A stretch of 64,000 bases of DNA from Clostridium saccharobutylicum DSM 13864 (GCF_000473995.1 NC_022571.1:539501-603500); one strand, 5' to 3'; positions 1 through 8,536 are shown, numbered from the stretch's first letter. Notes: generated from the letters alone by a model not told the origin. Made by a program: numbers and translations.

Positions 1-32
1 TAAAAAAAAGTAGATAAAGATGTCTATAAATT

Positions 33-88
33 AAAGTGTGATATTCTTATAAACGGATTAGATCCAATTATAAGAATATTGCACTTTA
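33..88. terminator. long hairpin terminator of an upstream gene
   Basis: A nearly perfect 19-bp inverted repeat (33-52 with 69-88) is followed by a T-rich run (TTATTTTTTATT). It probably terminates the operon entering from the left. In related clostridia and in Bacillus the genes before ywmB/murA are the atp operon, which is an inference here. Confidence 0.75.
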
Positions 89-150
89 TTTTTTATTCTA
101 AATATTGACAATCTATCACAAAATATTAATAAATTTATATATTATAGTAT

Positions 151-317
151 AAAGACAAAATCAAAAAAATAATAGAAACAGTATGTTGGTTTATTTCACG
201 TCATACTGTGTCACCAAATTCAGCTAATAGATACACATTATGAGCTGAATTTAACTTCTTGCTTGGCAAGAAATATGTATCACATCTTTAATCTATTATT
301 TTTTTGCTTATGATTAA
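151..317. repeat. family A palindromic element, copy 1
   Basis: Left end AGACAAAATCAAAAAAATAATAG is mirrored by a right end whose complement shares AAAAAAATAATAG, with smaller nested inverted repeats (GTATG/CATAC and AAATTCAGCT/AGCTGAATTT) inside. Terminal sequence and layout match the other family A elements, though this copy has the most diverged ends. Apart from this and the terminator, nothing gene-like lies in the first 390 bases. Confidence 0.5.
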
Positions 318-393
318 AGTTAACTTATAAGTAGAATAGAAAATGGAATATGTGACCATAATTAAGAGAGATGAAGCTAAGGGGGTATTATCT

Positions 394-1041
394 ATGAAGA
401 TAAAACTTTGTATGTTAATTATGTTATTATTATCTTTTTTAAATATGGGTGCTATTTCTAATATTCAAATGACAAAAAATTCATTTGATGGTTTAGAAAC
501 TATTGCTATGGGAGAAAGTGAATTTAAAGAAAATGGAGTAAAACTTCAATATAAAACAAAAAATACTATTGATAAAGAATTCGATAGGGTAAAGATGTAT
601 TTAGATAATAATATTAGTGTTGATTACAAGCAATGTTCTAAAAATGAGATAGATTGTTTCAATGATAATTTTGATATCAACATAAAGTTATGGTCTGATA
701 GTATATATACCTATAATGAAATTACATTAATAAATAAAAATTCTAAATATAAAACAATAGATTTAAAAAATATATTAACAAAAATGGAGAATAAAAATTT
801 AGAAGATGTTCAGTATTTTCTTTATTATGAAGGTGAGATAAAAGAAGTTAACAACAGAGAATTGATAGGTAAAATAATAGATCAAACTAATATACAAAAA
901 GCTAATATATTAGATATTAACAATGGTTGCACTGGAACAGGGTATTTAAATAATGGAGATAAAGTTAATTTTGCTTTAACTAATTATAATACCGGTTCGT
1001 ATGTTATTATTGGTACACCAATAATATTTGCAACATACTAA
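394..1041 (+). CDS. YwmB-like secreted protein
   Basis: The product is a 215-residue exported protein. The ATG at 394 is chosen because AAGGGGG sits 8 bases upstream and translation opens with MKIKLCMLIMLLLSFLNMG, a short basic start plus hydrophobic signal segment; an in-frame ATG at 343 lacks such a site. The body is charged and soluble-looking, and the C-terminus IIGTPIIFATY resembles the conserved end of the YwmB/DUF1779 (TATA-box-binding-like fold) family. Position supports this: in Bacillus ywmB lies directly before murA and spoIID, the order seen here. Biochemical function of the family is unknown. The stop codon coincides with the left end of a family A repeat. Confidence 0.7.
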   Translation: MKIKLCMLIMLLLSFLNMGAISNIQMTKNSFDGLETIAMGESEFKENGVKLQYKTKNTIDKEFDRVKMYLDNNISVDYKQCSKNEIDCFNDNFDINIKLWSDSIYTYNEITLINKNSKYKTIDLKNILTKMENKNLEDVQYFLYYEGEIKEVNNRELIGKIIDQTNIQKANILDINNGCTGTGYLNNGDKVNFALTNYNTGSYVIIGTPIIFATY

Positions 1042-1192
1042 GTCACATTCAAAAATAGCAAGTTATCATGTTATTTTATTTTGCATTGAATTGAATTGGC
1101 ATATTTCAACTAAACAGTTGGTTAAATGGGAATATGCATTCTTATTTAATGCAAAATATATAGCAGCTTTGTTTGTTGTTTTATGTGTCTAA
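1039..1192. repeat. family A palindromic element, copy 2
   Basis: Starts TAAGTCACATTCAAAAA and ends TTTTATGTGTCTAA, an inverted terminal repeat with mismatches. Inside, TTTTGCATT pairs with AATGCAAAA and a second stem CATATTT...AAATGGGAATATG. The first three bases are the stop codon of the preceding gene and the last lie about 12 bases before the murA ribosome binding site, so the element fills the entire spacer. Confidence 0.75.
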
Positions 1193-1214
1193 CAATTCAA
1201 ATATGGAGGATAAT

Positions 1215-2477
1215 ATGGAGAAAATAATAGTTAAAGGTGTAAATCAACTTAGAGGCGAAGTTAATATAAGTTCAGCAAAAAATTCTATTTTACCTATAAT
1301 TGCAGCAACTATATTATGTCCAGAACGTGTTGTCATAAATAATGCACCTATGTTAGAAGATGTTGAGGTAATATGTAAGTTATTAAACGAATTAAATTGT
1401 GATGTTAATATTTCAAGTATCAACAATAAATTAACAATAGATACAAAGAATATAACATCAATGGATCCTGATGCACAACTCATTAGAAAAATGAGAGCAT
1501 CATTCTTAATTATGGGACCGATGATCTCTAGATTTGGATATTGTAAACTTTCTTTACCTGGTGGTTGTAATATAGGTAGCAGACCAATAGACTTACACTT
1601 AAAAGGTTTTAAGCTATTAGGGGCTGACATTATGATTGGGCATGGTTTTGTGGAAGTAAAAGCAAAAAAACTAATAGGAAATACAATATATCTTGATTTT
1701 CCATCAGTTGGAGCAACAGAGAATATTATTATGGCATCAGTATTAGCAGAAGGGACAACAATAATAGAAAATGCAGCAGAAGAACCAGAAATATGGGATT
1801 TAGCACAATTCTTAAATAAAATGGGTGCTGATATAGAAGGTGCAGGGCTTGGAAAAATAACAATACATGGAGTTAAATCGTTAAAGGGAATAAGCTATAC
1901 GCCTATATATGATAGGATAGAGGCAGGAACATTTATGATAGGAGCAGCTATTACAAATGGTAAGATAAAAATTAATGGAGTAAATGAAGAACATCTAAGA
2001 CCTGTAATAGAGAAGTTAAAGGAATGTGGTGTTGTTTTTAGTGATTATAAAAATAATTCAATAATAGTAGATGGAACAGGAGAGAAGAAACCAGTTGATA
2101 TAAAAACTCTTCCATATCCAGGATTTCCAACAGATATGCAAGCTCAAATGATGAGTTTGTTATCAATTGTGGATGGTGTTAGCGTAATTACAGAAACTGT
2201 TTTTGAAAATAGATTTATGCATGTTGCAGAGCTTCAAAGGATGGGCGCAAATATAAAGATTGATGGAAGAACTGCTATAATTGAAGGAGTTCCAAAATTA
2301 ACAGGATGTCAAGTAAAAGCAACAGATTTAAGAGCAGGTGCAGCAATGATATTAAGTGGATTAATAGCTGAGGGTCAAACAGAAATAGGTGATATTTATC
2401 ATATTGATAGAGGATACGTTCAAATTGAGAAGAAATTTAGGAATTTAGGTGCAGATATCTATAGAATAGATAGTTAG
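1215..2477 (+). CDS. murA: UDP-N-acetylglucosamine 1-carboxyvinyltransferase (MurA)
   Basis: Cytoplasmic enzyme for the first committed step of peptidoglycan synthesis, moving enolpyruvate from PEP to UDP-GlcNAc. Product about 420 residues, normal for the family. The ATG at 1215 follows GGAGGA by five bases and gives MEKIIVKG; an upstream in-frame ATG at 1173 falls inside the repeat element. Seen residues: Lys22-Asn23 of the substrate site (SAKNSILP) and the reactive cysteine near residue 118 in LPGGCNIGSRPID, so a fosfomycin-targetable Cys form. Clostridia often carry two murA paralogues; position before spoIID indicates the murAA-type copy. A strong hairpin follows the gene. Confidence 0.96.
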   Translation: MEKIIVKGVNQLRGEVNISSAKNSILPIIAATILCPERVVINNAPMLEDVEVICKLLNELNCDVNISSINNKLTIDTKNITSMDPDAQLIRKMRASFLIMGPMISRFGYCKLSLPGGCNIGSRPIDLHLKGFKLLGADIMIGHGFVEVKAKKLIGNTIYLDFPSVGATENIIMASVLAEGTTIIENAAEEPEIWDLAQFLNKMGADIEGAGLGKITIHGVKSLKGISYTPIYDRIEAGTFMIGAAITNGKIKINGVNEEHLRPVIEKLKECGVVFSDYKNNSIIVDGTGEKKPVDIKTLPYPGFPTDMQAQMMSLLSIVDGVSVITETVFENRFMHVAELQRMGANIKIDGRTAIIEGVPKLTGCQVKATDLRAGAAMILSGLIAEGQTEIGDIYHIDRGYVQIEKKFRNLGADIYRIDS

Positions 2478-2510
2478 CATTATGAATGAAAATAATAAAT
2501 TGAATGTTAC

Positions 2511-2565
2511 TAAAAGCAGCAATCTAAAAATATAATTTATTTATGTTTTTAGATTGCTGCTTTTA
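2511..2565 (+). terminator. murA terminator hairpin
   Basis: A perfect 20-bp inverted repeat (2511-2530 with 2546-2565; TAAAAGCAGCAATCTAAAAA and complement) with a 15-base loop sits 33 bases after the murA stop. The T-run lies within the stem end rather than after it. Confidence 0.8.
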
Positions 2566-2805
2566 GTATATATTTGTATAAATATCACTAAGAAGGGGGT
2601 ATAAATTTTCTATTCTGGATTATTGATTTTATGATTAAGTATATATGTTAAAAAATAATTTATATCAAAATGAGTGGCAGCAACTTAATTTTATGGAAAA
2701 ATTAAAATTTCAATATATTCATTAATTTATGATGGTTAACATAAGCATCATAATAATCCAAATAAAACATATAATTTATAGTGCAAGCTTTAGGAGGAGG
2801 AAATA
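2566..2805 (+). promoter_or_regulatory. spoIID upstream region with possible sigma-E promoter
   Basis: This spacer contains no convincing gene. TCATAAT (2748-2754) and CATATAAT (2768-2775), 13 bases apart, loosely fit the sigma-E pattern expected for spoIID, which is mother-cell expressed in other spore formers. A GGGGG-containing stretch at 2592-2600 is not followed by a usable start codon. The promoter call is a weak inference. Confidence 0.3.
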
Positions 2806-3846
2806 ATGAAAATAGTTAATCGAATTGGCAAGAATATGAGATTATTAATAATAATGACTTTAATTATTTTTGCTGTACTAATAATTTTACCTCTAATTAT
2901 TTTAAAAGGTAGTGGATTTAGTATTAGCAAATTCAATTTAGATAACAAAAATTTAGTGAAAAATTCACAAATAACTTTTCCGGTTAATGGTAAGGTTAAA
3001 TTATACCATAAAAAGGATAACTCAGTTGAAGAGTTAGATTTGGAAGATTATATAATGGGGGTTGTATCAAGTGAAGTTCCAGCAAATTTTGAGGAAGAAG
3101 CTTTAAAGGCTCAAGCTGTAGCAGCTAGAACATTCTATATGAACAAGAGAAATCAACCTTGTAATTATGCAAAAGAAAAAGGTGCAGAAATTTGCGATAC
3201 AACTCATTGTCAAGTTTATATGAGTAAGGAAGAAAGAATGAAAAGCTGGAGCAGTAGTGAAGCAAAAAGTGATTGGGAAAAAATTGAGAGGGCTGTTGAA
3301 GAAACAAAAGGACAAGTATTAACTTATAATGGACAAGTGCTCGAATATCCACAATTTTTCGCTATTAGTTCTGGAAAAACAGAGGATGCTAAGGACGTAT
3401 TTTCTGTTGATGTACCATATCTTAAATCAGAAGAAAGTAAAGGTGAAGAGATAGCGCCTAAATATAAAACATCTGTACAGATTGCTACAAATGATTTTGT
3501 TAATAAAATTAATAACAAATATTCAAAAGCAAATATAAGTAAAAGTAATTTAGCGTCTTATATTAAAATAAAAAGCTATACTGAAGCTGGAAGTGTAAAA
3601 GAAATTCAAATAGGAAATGAAGTTATAAAGGGAACAGAATTTAGAGAATTATTGGGATTAAATTCAACAAATTTCACCTTGGATTTTGGAACCAATGCAG
3701 TAACTGTAAATTGTAAGGGGTATGGTCATGACGTAGGAATGAGTCAATGGGGAGCTAATGTAATGGCGAAAAATGGGGCTAAGTATGATGAAATCCTAAA
3801 ACATTATTATGTTGGAGTTGAAATTACTCAAATAAAATATGAGTAA
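2806..3846 (+). CDS. spoIID: stage II sporulation protein D (SpoIID)
   Basis: Membrane-anchored lytic transglycosylase that, with SpoIIM and SpoIIP, drives engulfment of the forespore by remodelling septal peptidoglycan. The 346-residue product has one N-terminal membrane segment (about 12-34) and an external SpoIID domain. It contains the signature DYIMGVVSSEVPANF with the catalytic glutamate at about residue 90, a CDTTHC stretch likely to be the metal-binding loop, and the conserved C-terminal GYGHDVGMSQWGA. A strong AGGAGGAGG precedes the ATG. It sits between murA and spoIIQ, the usual firmicute order. Confidence 0.95.
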   Translation: MKIVNRIGKNMRLLIIMTLIIFAVLIILPLIILKGSGFSISKFNLDNKNLVKNSQITFPVNGKVKLYHKKDNSVEELDLEDYIMGVVSSEVPANFEEEALKAQAVAARTFYMNKRNQPCNYAKEKGAEICDTTHCQVYMSKEERMKSWSSSEAKSDWEKIERAVEETKGQVLTYNGQVLEYPQFFAISSGKTEDAKDVFSVDVPYLKSEESKGEEIAPKYKTSVQIATNDFVNKINNKYSKANISKSNLASYIKIKSYTEAGSVKEIQIGNEVIKGTEFRELLGLNSTNFTLDFGTNAVTVNCKGYGHDVGMSQWGANVMAKNGAKYDEILKHYYVGVEITQIKYE

Positions 3847-3940
3847 ATTATTTGAAGTTTATAATTATGTGGCAATCAACTGAAATCAAATATGCTTTTA
3901 TTCTACAGGAATATGAAAGTTCGTGGAAGTTTTTTAATGA

Positions 3941-4008
3941 GAGGTTGTTTCATTAATGCATGTTCTTTAGTTTTTTAAGAACATACATTAATGCAATAGC
4001 CTCTTTTT
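3941..4008 (+). terminator. spoIID terminator
   Basis: An inverted repeat of about 27 bp with two small mismatches (3941-3967 with 3977-4005; GAGGTTGTTTCATTAATGCA and near-complement) ends in CTCTTTTTAAC, a good intrinsic terminator about 100 bases after spoIID. Confidence 0.8.
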
Positions 4009-4234
4009 AACATTTTTATTTAAATAACTATTAATAACATGAAATTAAAAACATAGTTTCATGTCTTTTCCATGTCTAGAAAATTATAAAATGGACATAA
4101 TCTAAAATAATAGTATTTTTATATGTTGCAAGTACTATTGGAAAAAAATAATATAAATGAAAAATATTATATAAAAATTAATTTTATGTATTATTTTTCA
4201 CAAAAAGGAAACAATAAGAAAAGGAGGTGTTCAT
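4009..4234 (+). other. spoIIQ upstream spacer
   Basis: AT-rich spacer with no gene. GGAAAAAAATAATA at 4140-4153 resembles the -10 of forespore sigma-F promoters, the class known to drive spoIIQ, but no matching -35 is clear. ATGAAAT...ATTTCAT-type short inverted repeats occur near 4037-4062. Confidence 0.3.
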
Positions 4235-4987
4235 ATGGACAAAAATTTAAAAAACAAATTGAAAGAACTATTTAGCAAAAAAGGATTTTATATTGCTTTA
4301 TTTCTTTGCCTTTGTGTAATAGTTGCGGTTGGAACTATTTCTTATAAGAAGCTTAGCAATAAGAATGAAGTTAGTAATTCAGAGGATATAAACAAAGAAA
4401 TAACAATGAATGTTGACGACAATCAAAAAACAGCTACAAACGAAATGCCTAATGCTGAAAGAGCACAAAATGATGCAGATACAAGCAAACAAAGTTCTGA
4501 AAAAAATAAGACTGACAATAGTAAAACACAAAAATCTACTACAGTAGCTACAACAAATAATGTGAAATTTTTAAACCCAGTAGATGGAGTTGAAAGCAGA
4601 ACTTATACTTACCCTAAGCCAGTTAAAGTAGAAGACAATGTTTTTAGAACTATTAGAGGGGTAAATGTAGAAGCTAAAATAGGAACTGATGTTAAGGCAG
4701 CTGCTGATGGAGTAGTAGATTTAGTTGAAAATTCAGGAGTTGAAGAAGGCGTAGTTGTAGAAATAAAACATGCTAATGGCTTGAAAACAAGATATGGAAA
4801 TCTTGATGCTAATGTATCAGTAAAGCAAGGAGATAAAGTTACTTCAAATCAGGTAATTGGTAAAGTTGGGAATACTGCAAAAGTGTTTAGTCAAGATGTA
4901 TTTGGCCAATTTTTGAATTTACAAGTAATCGATGCTAATGGTCAACAAGTTAATCCAGAAAAATATTTTACTTTAAAAGCAAAATAA
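4235..4987 (+). CDS. spoIIQ: SpoIIQ, forespore LytM-fold protein of the engulfment channel
   Basis: Forespore membrane partner of SpoIIIAH in the channel between forespore and mother cell. The 250-residue product has a cytoplasmic N-terminus, one membrane segment (about 18-35), a low-complexity charged Asn/Lys/Thr linker (about 45-108) and a C-terminal LytM/M23 fold (about 120-245). The catalytic zinc ligands of active M23 enzymes are missing: the HxGxD position reads RGVNVEA, YxHL reads YGNL, and the HxH strand reads FLNLQV. It therefore looks structural, as in Bacillus SpoIIQ, whereas some clostridial SpoIIQ keep a zinc site. Strong AAAGGAGGTG precedes the ATG. Position between spoIID and spoIIID supports the name. 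Confidence 0.88.
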   Translation: MDKNLKNKLKELFSKKGFYIALFLCLCVIVAVGTISYKKLSNKNEVSNSEDINKEITMNVDDNQKTATNEMPNAERAQNDADTSKQSSEKNKTDNSKTQKSTTVATTNNVKFLNPVDGVESRTYTYPKPVKVEDNVFRTIRGVNVEAKIGTDVKAAADGVVDLVENSGVEEGVVVEIKHANGLKTRYGNLDANVSVKQGDKVTSNQVIGKVGNTAKVFSQDVFGQFLNLQVIDANGQQVNPEKYFTLKAK

Positions 4988-5001
4988 AACATATTTCAAA
5001 A

Positions 5002-5050
5002 TTAGTATTAATCAGTTGTTTTTATTTGAAAATAGCTGATTAATACTAAT
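5002..5050 (+). terminator. hairpin after spoIIQ
   Basis: Perfect 14-bp inverted repeat TTAGTATTAATCAG (5002-5015) and complement (5036-5049). No real T-run follows, so termination may be inefficient or the hairpin may act as an mRNA-stabilising end. Confidence 0.55.
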
Positions 5051-5108
5051 AAATAATCGAGAAAAATACAGATTATATATTGATAACTAAAATTATGGAG
5101 ATGATATT

Positions 5109-5363
5109 ATGAAAGATTATATTGAGGAAAGAGTATTGGATGTCGCCAAATATATTATAGAGTCAAAGGCAACAATAAGAAAGACAGCAAAGGTTTTTGG
5201 AGTTAGTAAGAGTACAATTCATAAGGATATGACAGAGAGACTTCCAAAGATAAATCCTGAAATTGCAGAAGAAACTCATTCAATATTAGAATTGAATAAA
5301 GCTGAAAGACATATTAGAGGTGGAAAAGCCACTCAGATGAAGTATAAAGCTATTGAATCTTAA
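5109..5363 (+). CDS. spoIIID: sporulation transcription factor SpoIIID
   Basis: Small DNA-binding regulator that adjusts sigma-E dependent transcription in the mother cell. The 84-residue product matches SpoIIID along its length: YIEERVLDVAKYII, then the helix-turn-helix ATIRKTAKVFGVSKSTIHKD (about 24-43), then a basic C-terminal half with RHIRGGKATQMKYK. A Bacillus SpoIIID also makes minor-groove contacts with this basic tail. It lies directly before mbl, as in Bacillus. Confidence 0.96.
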   Translation: MKDYIEERVLDVAKYIIESKATIRKTAKVFGVSKSTIHKDMTERLPKINPEIAEETHSILELNKAERHIRGGKATQMKYKAIES

Positions 5364-5441
5364 TTGGATTAAGTCTATAATATAGTATTAGTAGAATTAT
5401 GTAAACAAAGGCATTAATATGTATTATAGGAGTGAATAAAA

Positions 5442-6476
5442 ATGGGTTTTTGGAGAACAGGGACAGACCTTGCGATTGACCTCGGAACAGCGACGGTACT
5501 AGTTTATGTTAAAGGTAAAGGGGTAATATTAAAAGAACCTTCTGTTGTAGCTATAAATAAAAATAACAATAATCTATTAGCTATAGGTGAAGAAGCGCGA
5601 AAAATGATAGGTAGGACCCCAGGAAACATAGTTGCAGTTCGACCATTAAGAGACGGTGTAATTTCAGATTATGATATAACACAAAAAATGCTAAAAGAAT
5701 TCATAAAAAAAGCTTGTGGTAAGAGAAATATTACAGCGCCTAAGGTAATTGTATGCGTTCCTTCTCAAGCTACAGAAGTTGAAAAAAGAGCAGTTATAGA
5801 TGCAGCCATGAACTCAGGAGCTAAAACAGTTCACTTAATAGAAGAACCGTTAGCAGCAGCTATTGGAGCAGGGCTTGATATAACTAAACCAAATGGATGT
5901 ATGGTAGTTGATATTGGCGGCGGTACTTGCGATATTGCTGTTATTTCATTAGGTGGAGTTGTAGAAAGAGAATCAATAAAAGTAGCCGGAGATAAATTTG
6001 ATGATGCTATAATAAAATATGTGAGAAATCAATATAAACTAATGATAGGTGAAAAGACTGCAGAAGATTTAAAAATAAATATTGGTTCTGCGTTTAAAAA
6101 TTCAAGAAATTTAGCAGCAATCATGAAAGGTAGAAACCTGATAACTGGATTACCTGATGAAGTGGAGATTACTACAGAAGAAATAAGAAATGCAATAAAG
6201 GAACCTGTTGAAAATATAGTAGAGACTGTAAAGAGAGTGTTAGAGAAAACACCACCTGAATTAGCAGCAGATATAGTTGAAAAAGGAATTCTAATGACAG
6301 GTGGCGGTGCATTATTGCATGGATTAGATAAACTTATACAGTTTAGAACAGGTGTAGAGACTTATGTTGCTGAAGATTCTGTAGAATGCGTTGCAAAAGG
6401 AACTGGTGCTGTGCTTAACTATATAGATAAATTAGATAGTGATATAAATTCACAACAAATAGTTTTAATCGAGTAA
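5442..6476 (+). CDS. mbl: actin-like cell shape protein Mbl
   Basis: Bacterial actin homologue that forms membrane-associated filaments guiding lateral wall synthesis. The 344 residues show the three nucleotide-binding signatures: DLAIDLGTATVLVY near residue 9, VVDIGGGTCDIAVIS near 158 and MTGGGALLHGLD near 285. Mbl rather than MreB is preferred because of VYVKGKGVILKEPSVVAI, close to the Mbl form, the position after spoIIID, and the absence of mreC/mreD. ATG follows AGGAGTG. Confidence 0.88.
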   Translation: MGFWRTGTDLAIDLGTATVLVYVKGKGVILKEPSVVAINKNNNNLLAIGEEARKMIGRTPGNIVAVRPLRDGVISDYDITQKMLKEFIKKACGKRNITAPKVIVCVPSQATEVEKRAVIDAAMNSGAKTVHLIEEPLAAAIGAGLDITKPNGCMVVDIGGGTCDIAVISLGGVVERESIKVAGDKFDDAIIKYVRNQYKLMIGEKTAEDLKINIGSAFKNSRNLAAIMKGRNLITGLPDEVEITTEEIRNAIKEPVENIVETVKRVLEKTPPELAADIVEKGILMTGGGALLHGLDKLIQFRTGVETYVAEDSVECVAKGTGAVLNYIDKLDSDINSQQIVLIE

Positions 6477-6483
6477 AACAAAA

Positions 6484-6585
6484 TGACTGTTTCAAAATAA
6501 ATTTTAGATATAATAAATCTATTGTTTAAAATATAAAACAATAAATTTATTGTACTAATTTTGTATTTTGAAGCAGTCTTTTTAA
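6484..6585. terminator. bidirectional terminator between mbl and yyaC
   Basis: A long two-part hairpin: outer arm GACTGTTTCAAAATA (6484-6498) with TATTTTGAAGCAGTC (6564-6578) and an inner arm AATAAATCTATTGTTT with AAACAATAAATTTATT. CTTTTTAAA on the plus side and a T/A-rich flank on the other serve both converging genes. Confidence 0.8.
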
Positions 6586-6594
6586 ATTAGAACG

Positions 6595-7134
6595 TTAAAT
6601 CATTGGAAATTCTCCAAGATTTAAATTATAAGCCTCTATTAATAATCTAGTTATTGTTTTAGCCATATTCATAATAAAAGAAAGTCTGATGCTCCTTGAA
6701 AAAAAGAATTCAGAATTATCGCTAGAATCAACAATTCCTATTACTGATGCTATACCAACTTCAGGAAGTTCCTTTCCAACTCCTTTACCTGGATGTATTG
6801 CGTAATCCCTTATTCTTATTTTTCCAATATCATCTTCATTGCCCAAGCAAGCGTCAACACCAATTATAGAGGCATTAGGGTGCTTGGAATAGATTTCATT
6901 CAGACGTTCATCTATATTTAAAGCATGAATCGGATAAGATAAAGTTCCGTATACTGGTAAAGGGAAAAAGTTTTCAGTTAATAGAGAACCAACCAAGGGA
7001 CCAAGACAATCTCCAATACATTTATCAGTTCCGATACAGACAATTATAGTATCTTGGCTAATATAATTTTTAATTTTTAGAGCTAAATTATAAGAGGAAA
7101 GATTAGAATCATTGTTAATATCTGATTTTATCAA
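6595..7134 (-). CDS. yyaC: YyaC family GPR-like protein
   Basis: The 179-residue product belongs to the YyaC/DUF1256 family, related in fold to germination protease GPR and found in spore formers. Seen features: IIVCIGTDKCIGDCLGPLVG (about 30-49), the family glycine-rich signature, then ASIIGVDACLG and HPGKGVGKELPEVG. The family is annotated as a spore protease but its substrate is not established. It is transcribed toward mbl; an upstream AAGGAGGTA-like site precedes the start. Presence here extends the sporulation gene block. Confidence 0.88.
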   Translation of the reverse strand: MIKSDINNDSNLSSYNLALKIKNYISQDTIIVCIGTDKCIGDCLGPLVGSLLTENFFPLPVYGTLSYPIHALNIDERLNEIYSKHPNASIIGVDACLGNEDDIGKIRIRDYAIHPGKGVGKELPEVGIASVIGIVDSSDNSEFFFSRSIRLSFIMNMAKTITRLLIEAYNLNLGEFPMI

Positions 7135-7232
7135 AGGACATACCTCCTTATATAAAATATATATGATGATTAAAGAGAGGATAGTATAAAAAAATATTAA
7201 ATGGAAATAAATACTATTAAAGGAGGGGAAAT

Positions 7233-7643
7233 ATGAAAAAAGTTTTTATATGTATAGTATTAATGGTTGCACTGCTGTTAAATGTTTATTTGATATTTTA
7301 TTGGTATCCAGAAGAAAAAAACTCAAATAAAGAGGAGATTAGTAAAGAAACGGTAAATTATACACAATCTATATATAAAGTGGATAAGAATGATATATTA
7401 AAACAGTTACAGATAGAAGATAAGAAGAATTTCGAATCAATATTGGGAAAATTATCTGCTTTTGATTTAGGAAAAATAAAAGAATATATTCAAGATTCAG
7501 ATGAACAAAAGGGAATAAAAAATATTTTTGTGCTTTTAAAGAAGAGACTTACAAATGAGGATTATGAAAAAATAAAGGAAATATCATCTAAGTTTCTTGA
7601 TATGGATGCAGTTGATCAGTTGTTAAAAAATAATTATGTTTAG
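7233..7643 (+). CDS. unknown membrane-anchored protein
   Basis: I do not recognise this 136-residue protein. It begins MKKVFICIVLMVALLLNVYL, a single membrane anchor or uncleaved signal, followed by a charged Lys/Glu-rich extracellular region rich in predicted helix (ILKQLQIEDKKNFESILGKL and later). GGAGGGG lies seven bases before the ATG, so translation is likely strong. It stands alone between yyaC and the tRNA array. Confidence 0.8.
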   Translation: MKKVFICIVLMVALLLNVYLIFYWYPEEKNSNKEEISKETVNYTQSIYKVDKNDILKQLQIEDKKNFESILGKLSAFDLGKIKEYIQDSDEQKGIKNIFVLLKKRLTNEDYEKIKEISSKFLDMDAVDQLLKNNYV

Positions 7644-7718
7644 TAGTGTAAAAGAAAGAATGTTAAAGAAAAGTAGAGAATATACAAAATAAATTAGATA
7701 TATTAAGGAATAGCGGAG

Positions 7719-7747
7719 TTGAAATAAAAGTCTTTTGAATATATACT
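7719..7747 (+). promoter_or_regulatory. sigma-A-type promoter of the tRNA array
   Basis: TTGAAA (7719-7724) and TATACT (7742-7747) with a 17-base spacer, about 50 bases before the first tRNA. Confidence 0.6.
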
Positions 7748-7797
7748 AATCCTTGTCGATTGGTTCTGAAAAACAACGACAAAGAAAAACAAAATAT

Positions 7798-7882
7798 GGA
7801 GGAATTCCCGAGTGGCCAAAGGGGGCAGACTGTAAATCTGTTACGTTTCGTTTCGATGGTTCGAATCCATCTTCCTCCACCA
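7798..7882 (+). tRNA. tRNA-Tyr (GUA), copy 1
   Basis: 85 nt including encoded CCA. Acceptor stem GGAGGAA pairs with TTCCTCC; anticodon GTA in CTGTAAA; long class II variable arm; T arm GGTTCGAATCC. Confidence 0.97.
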
Positions 7883-7891
7883 ATTTATAAT

Positions 7892-7967
7892 GGGCGCATA
7901 GCTCAGCTGGGAGAGCACCTGCCTTACAAGCAGGGGGTCACAGGTTCGAGCCCTGTTGTGCCCACCA
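7892..7967 (+). tRNA. tRNA-Val (UAC), copy 1
   Basis: 76 nt including CCA. Acceptor GGGCGCA with TGTGCCC (one G-U pair), anticodon TAC in CCTTACAAG, T arm CAGGTTCGAGCCCTG. Confidence 0.97.
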
Positions 7968-7989
7968 TTATAAAACTTTAATAAAATAT

Positions 7990-8064
7990 GCTGGCATGGC
8001 TCAACGGTAGAGCAGCTGACTTGTAATCAGCAGGTTGTAGGTTCGATTCCTATTGCCAGCTCCA
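7990..8064 (+). tRNA. tRNA-Thr (UGU), copy 1
   Basis: 75 nt including CCA. Acceptor GCTGGCA with TGCCAGC, anticodon TGT in ACTTGTAAT, T arm TAGGTTCGATTCCTA. Confidence 0.97.
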
Positions 8065-8124
8065 ATCAAATATTAAGATATTTGATAAATGATTAAAAGT
8101 ATCTTAATATATAAAACAAAATAT

Positions 8125-8209
8125 GGAGGAATTCCCGAGTGGCCAAAGGGGGCAGACTGTAAATCTGTTACGTTTCGTTTCGATGGTTCGAATCCATCTT
8201 CCTCCACCA
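8125..8209 (+). tRNA. tRNA-Tyr (GUA), copy 2
   Basis: Identical to copy 1, 327 bases downstream. Confidence 0.97.
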
Positions 8210-8218
8210 ATTTATAAT

Positions 8219-8294
8219 GGGCGCATAGCTCAGCTGGGAGAGCACCTGCCTTACAAGCAGGGGGTCACAGGTTCGAGCCCTGTTGTGCCCACCA
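8219..8294 (+). tRNA. tRNA-Val (UAC), copy 2
   Basis: Identical to copy 1, 327 bases downstream. Confidence 0.97.
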
Positions 8295-8316
8295 TTATAA
8301 AACTTTAATAAAATAT

Positions 8317-8391
8317 GCTGGCATGGCTCAACGGTAGAGCAGCTGACTTGTAATCAGCAGGTTGTAGGTTCGATTCCTATTGCCAGCTCCA
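8317..8391 (+). tRNA. tRNA-Thr (UGU), copy 2
   Basis: Identical to copy 1, 327 bases downstream. Confidence 0.97.
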
Positions 8392-8451
8392 ATCAAATAT
8401 TGAGATATTTGATAAATAATTAAAACTATTTTAATATATAAAATAAAATAT

Positions 8452-8536
8452 GGAGGAGTTCCCGAGTGGCCAAAGGGGGCAGACTGTAAATCTGTTACGT
8501 TTCGTTTCGATGGTTCGAATCCATCTTCCTCCACCA
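8452..8536 (+). tRNA. tRNA-Tyr (GUA), copy 3
   Basis: 85 nt with CCA; same as the other two except G at acceptor position 7 (GGAGGAG), giving a G-U pair with TTCCTCC. No third Val or Thr follows. Confidence 0.95.

Larger units (their letters stand above)
7798..8536 (+). repeat. tandem duplication of a Tyr-Val-Thr tRNA unit
   Basis: The 327-base unit from 7798 to 8124 (Tyr, Val, Thr and spacers) is repeated at 8125-8451, then a third tRNA-Tyr begins at 8452. The first two units have identical tRNAs; spacers after Thr differ by a few substitutions, and the third Tyr has G instead of A at position 7. This implies duplication by unequal crossover with limited later drift. Confidence 0.95.
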
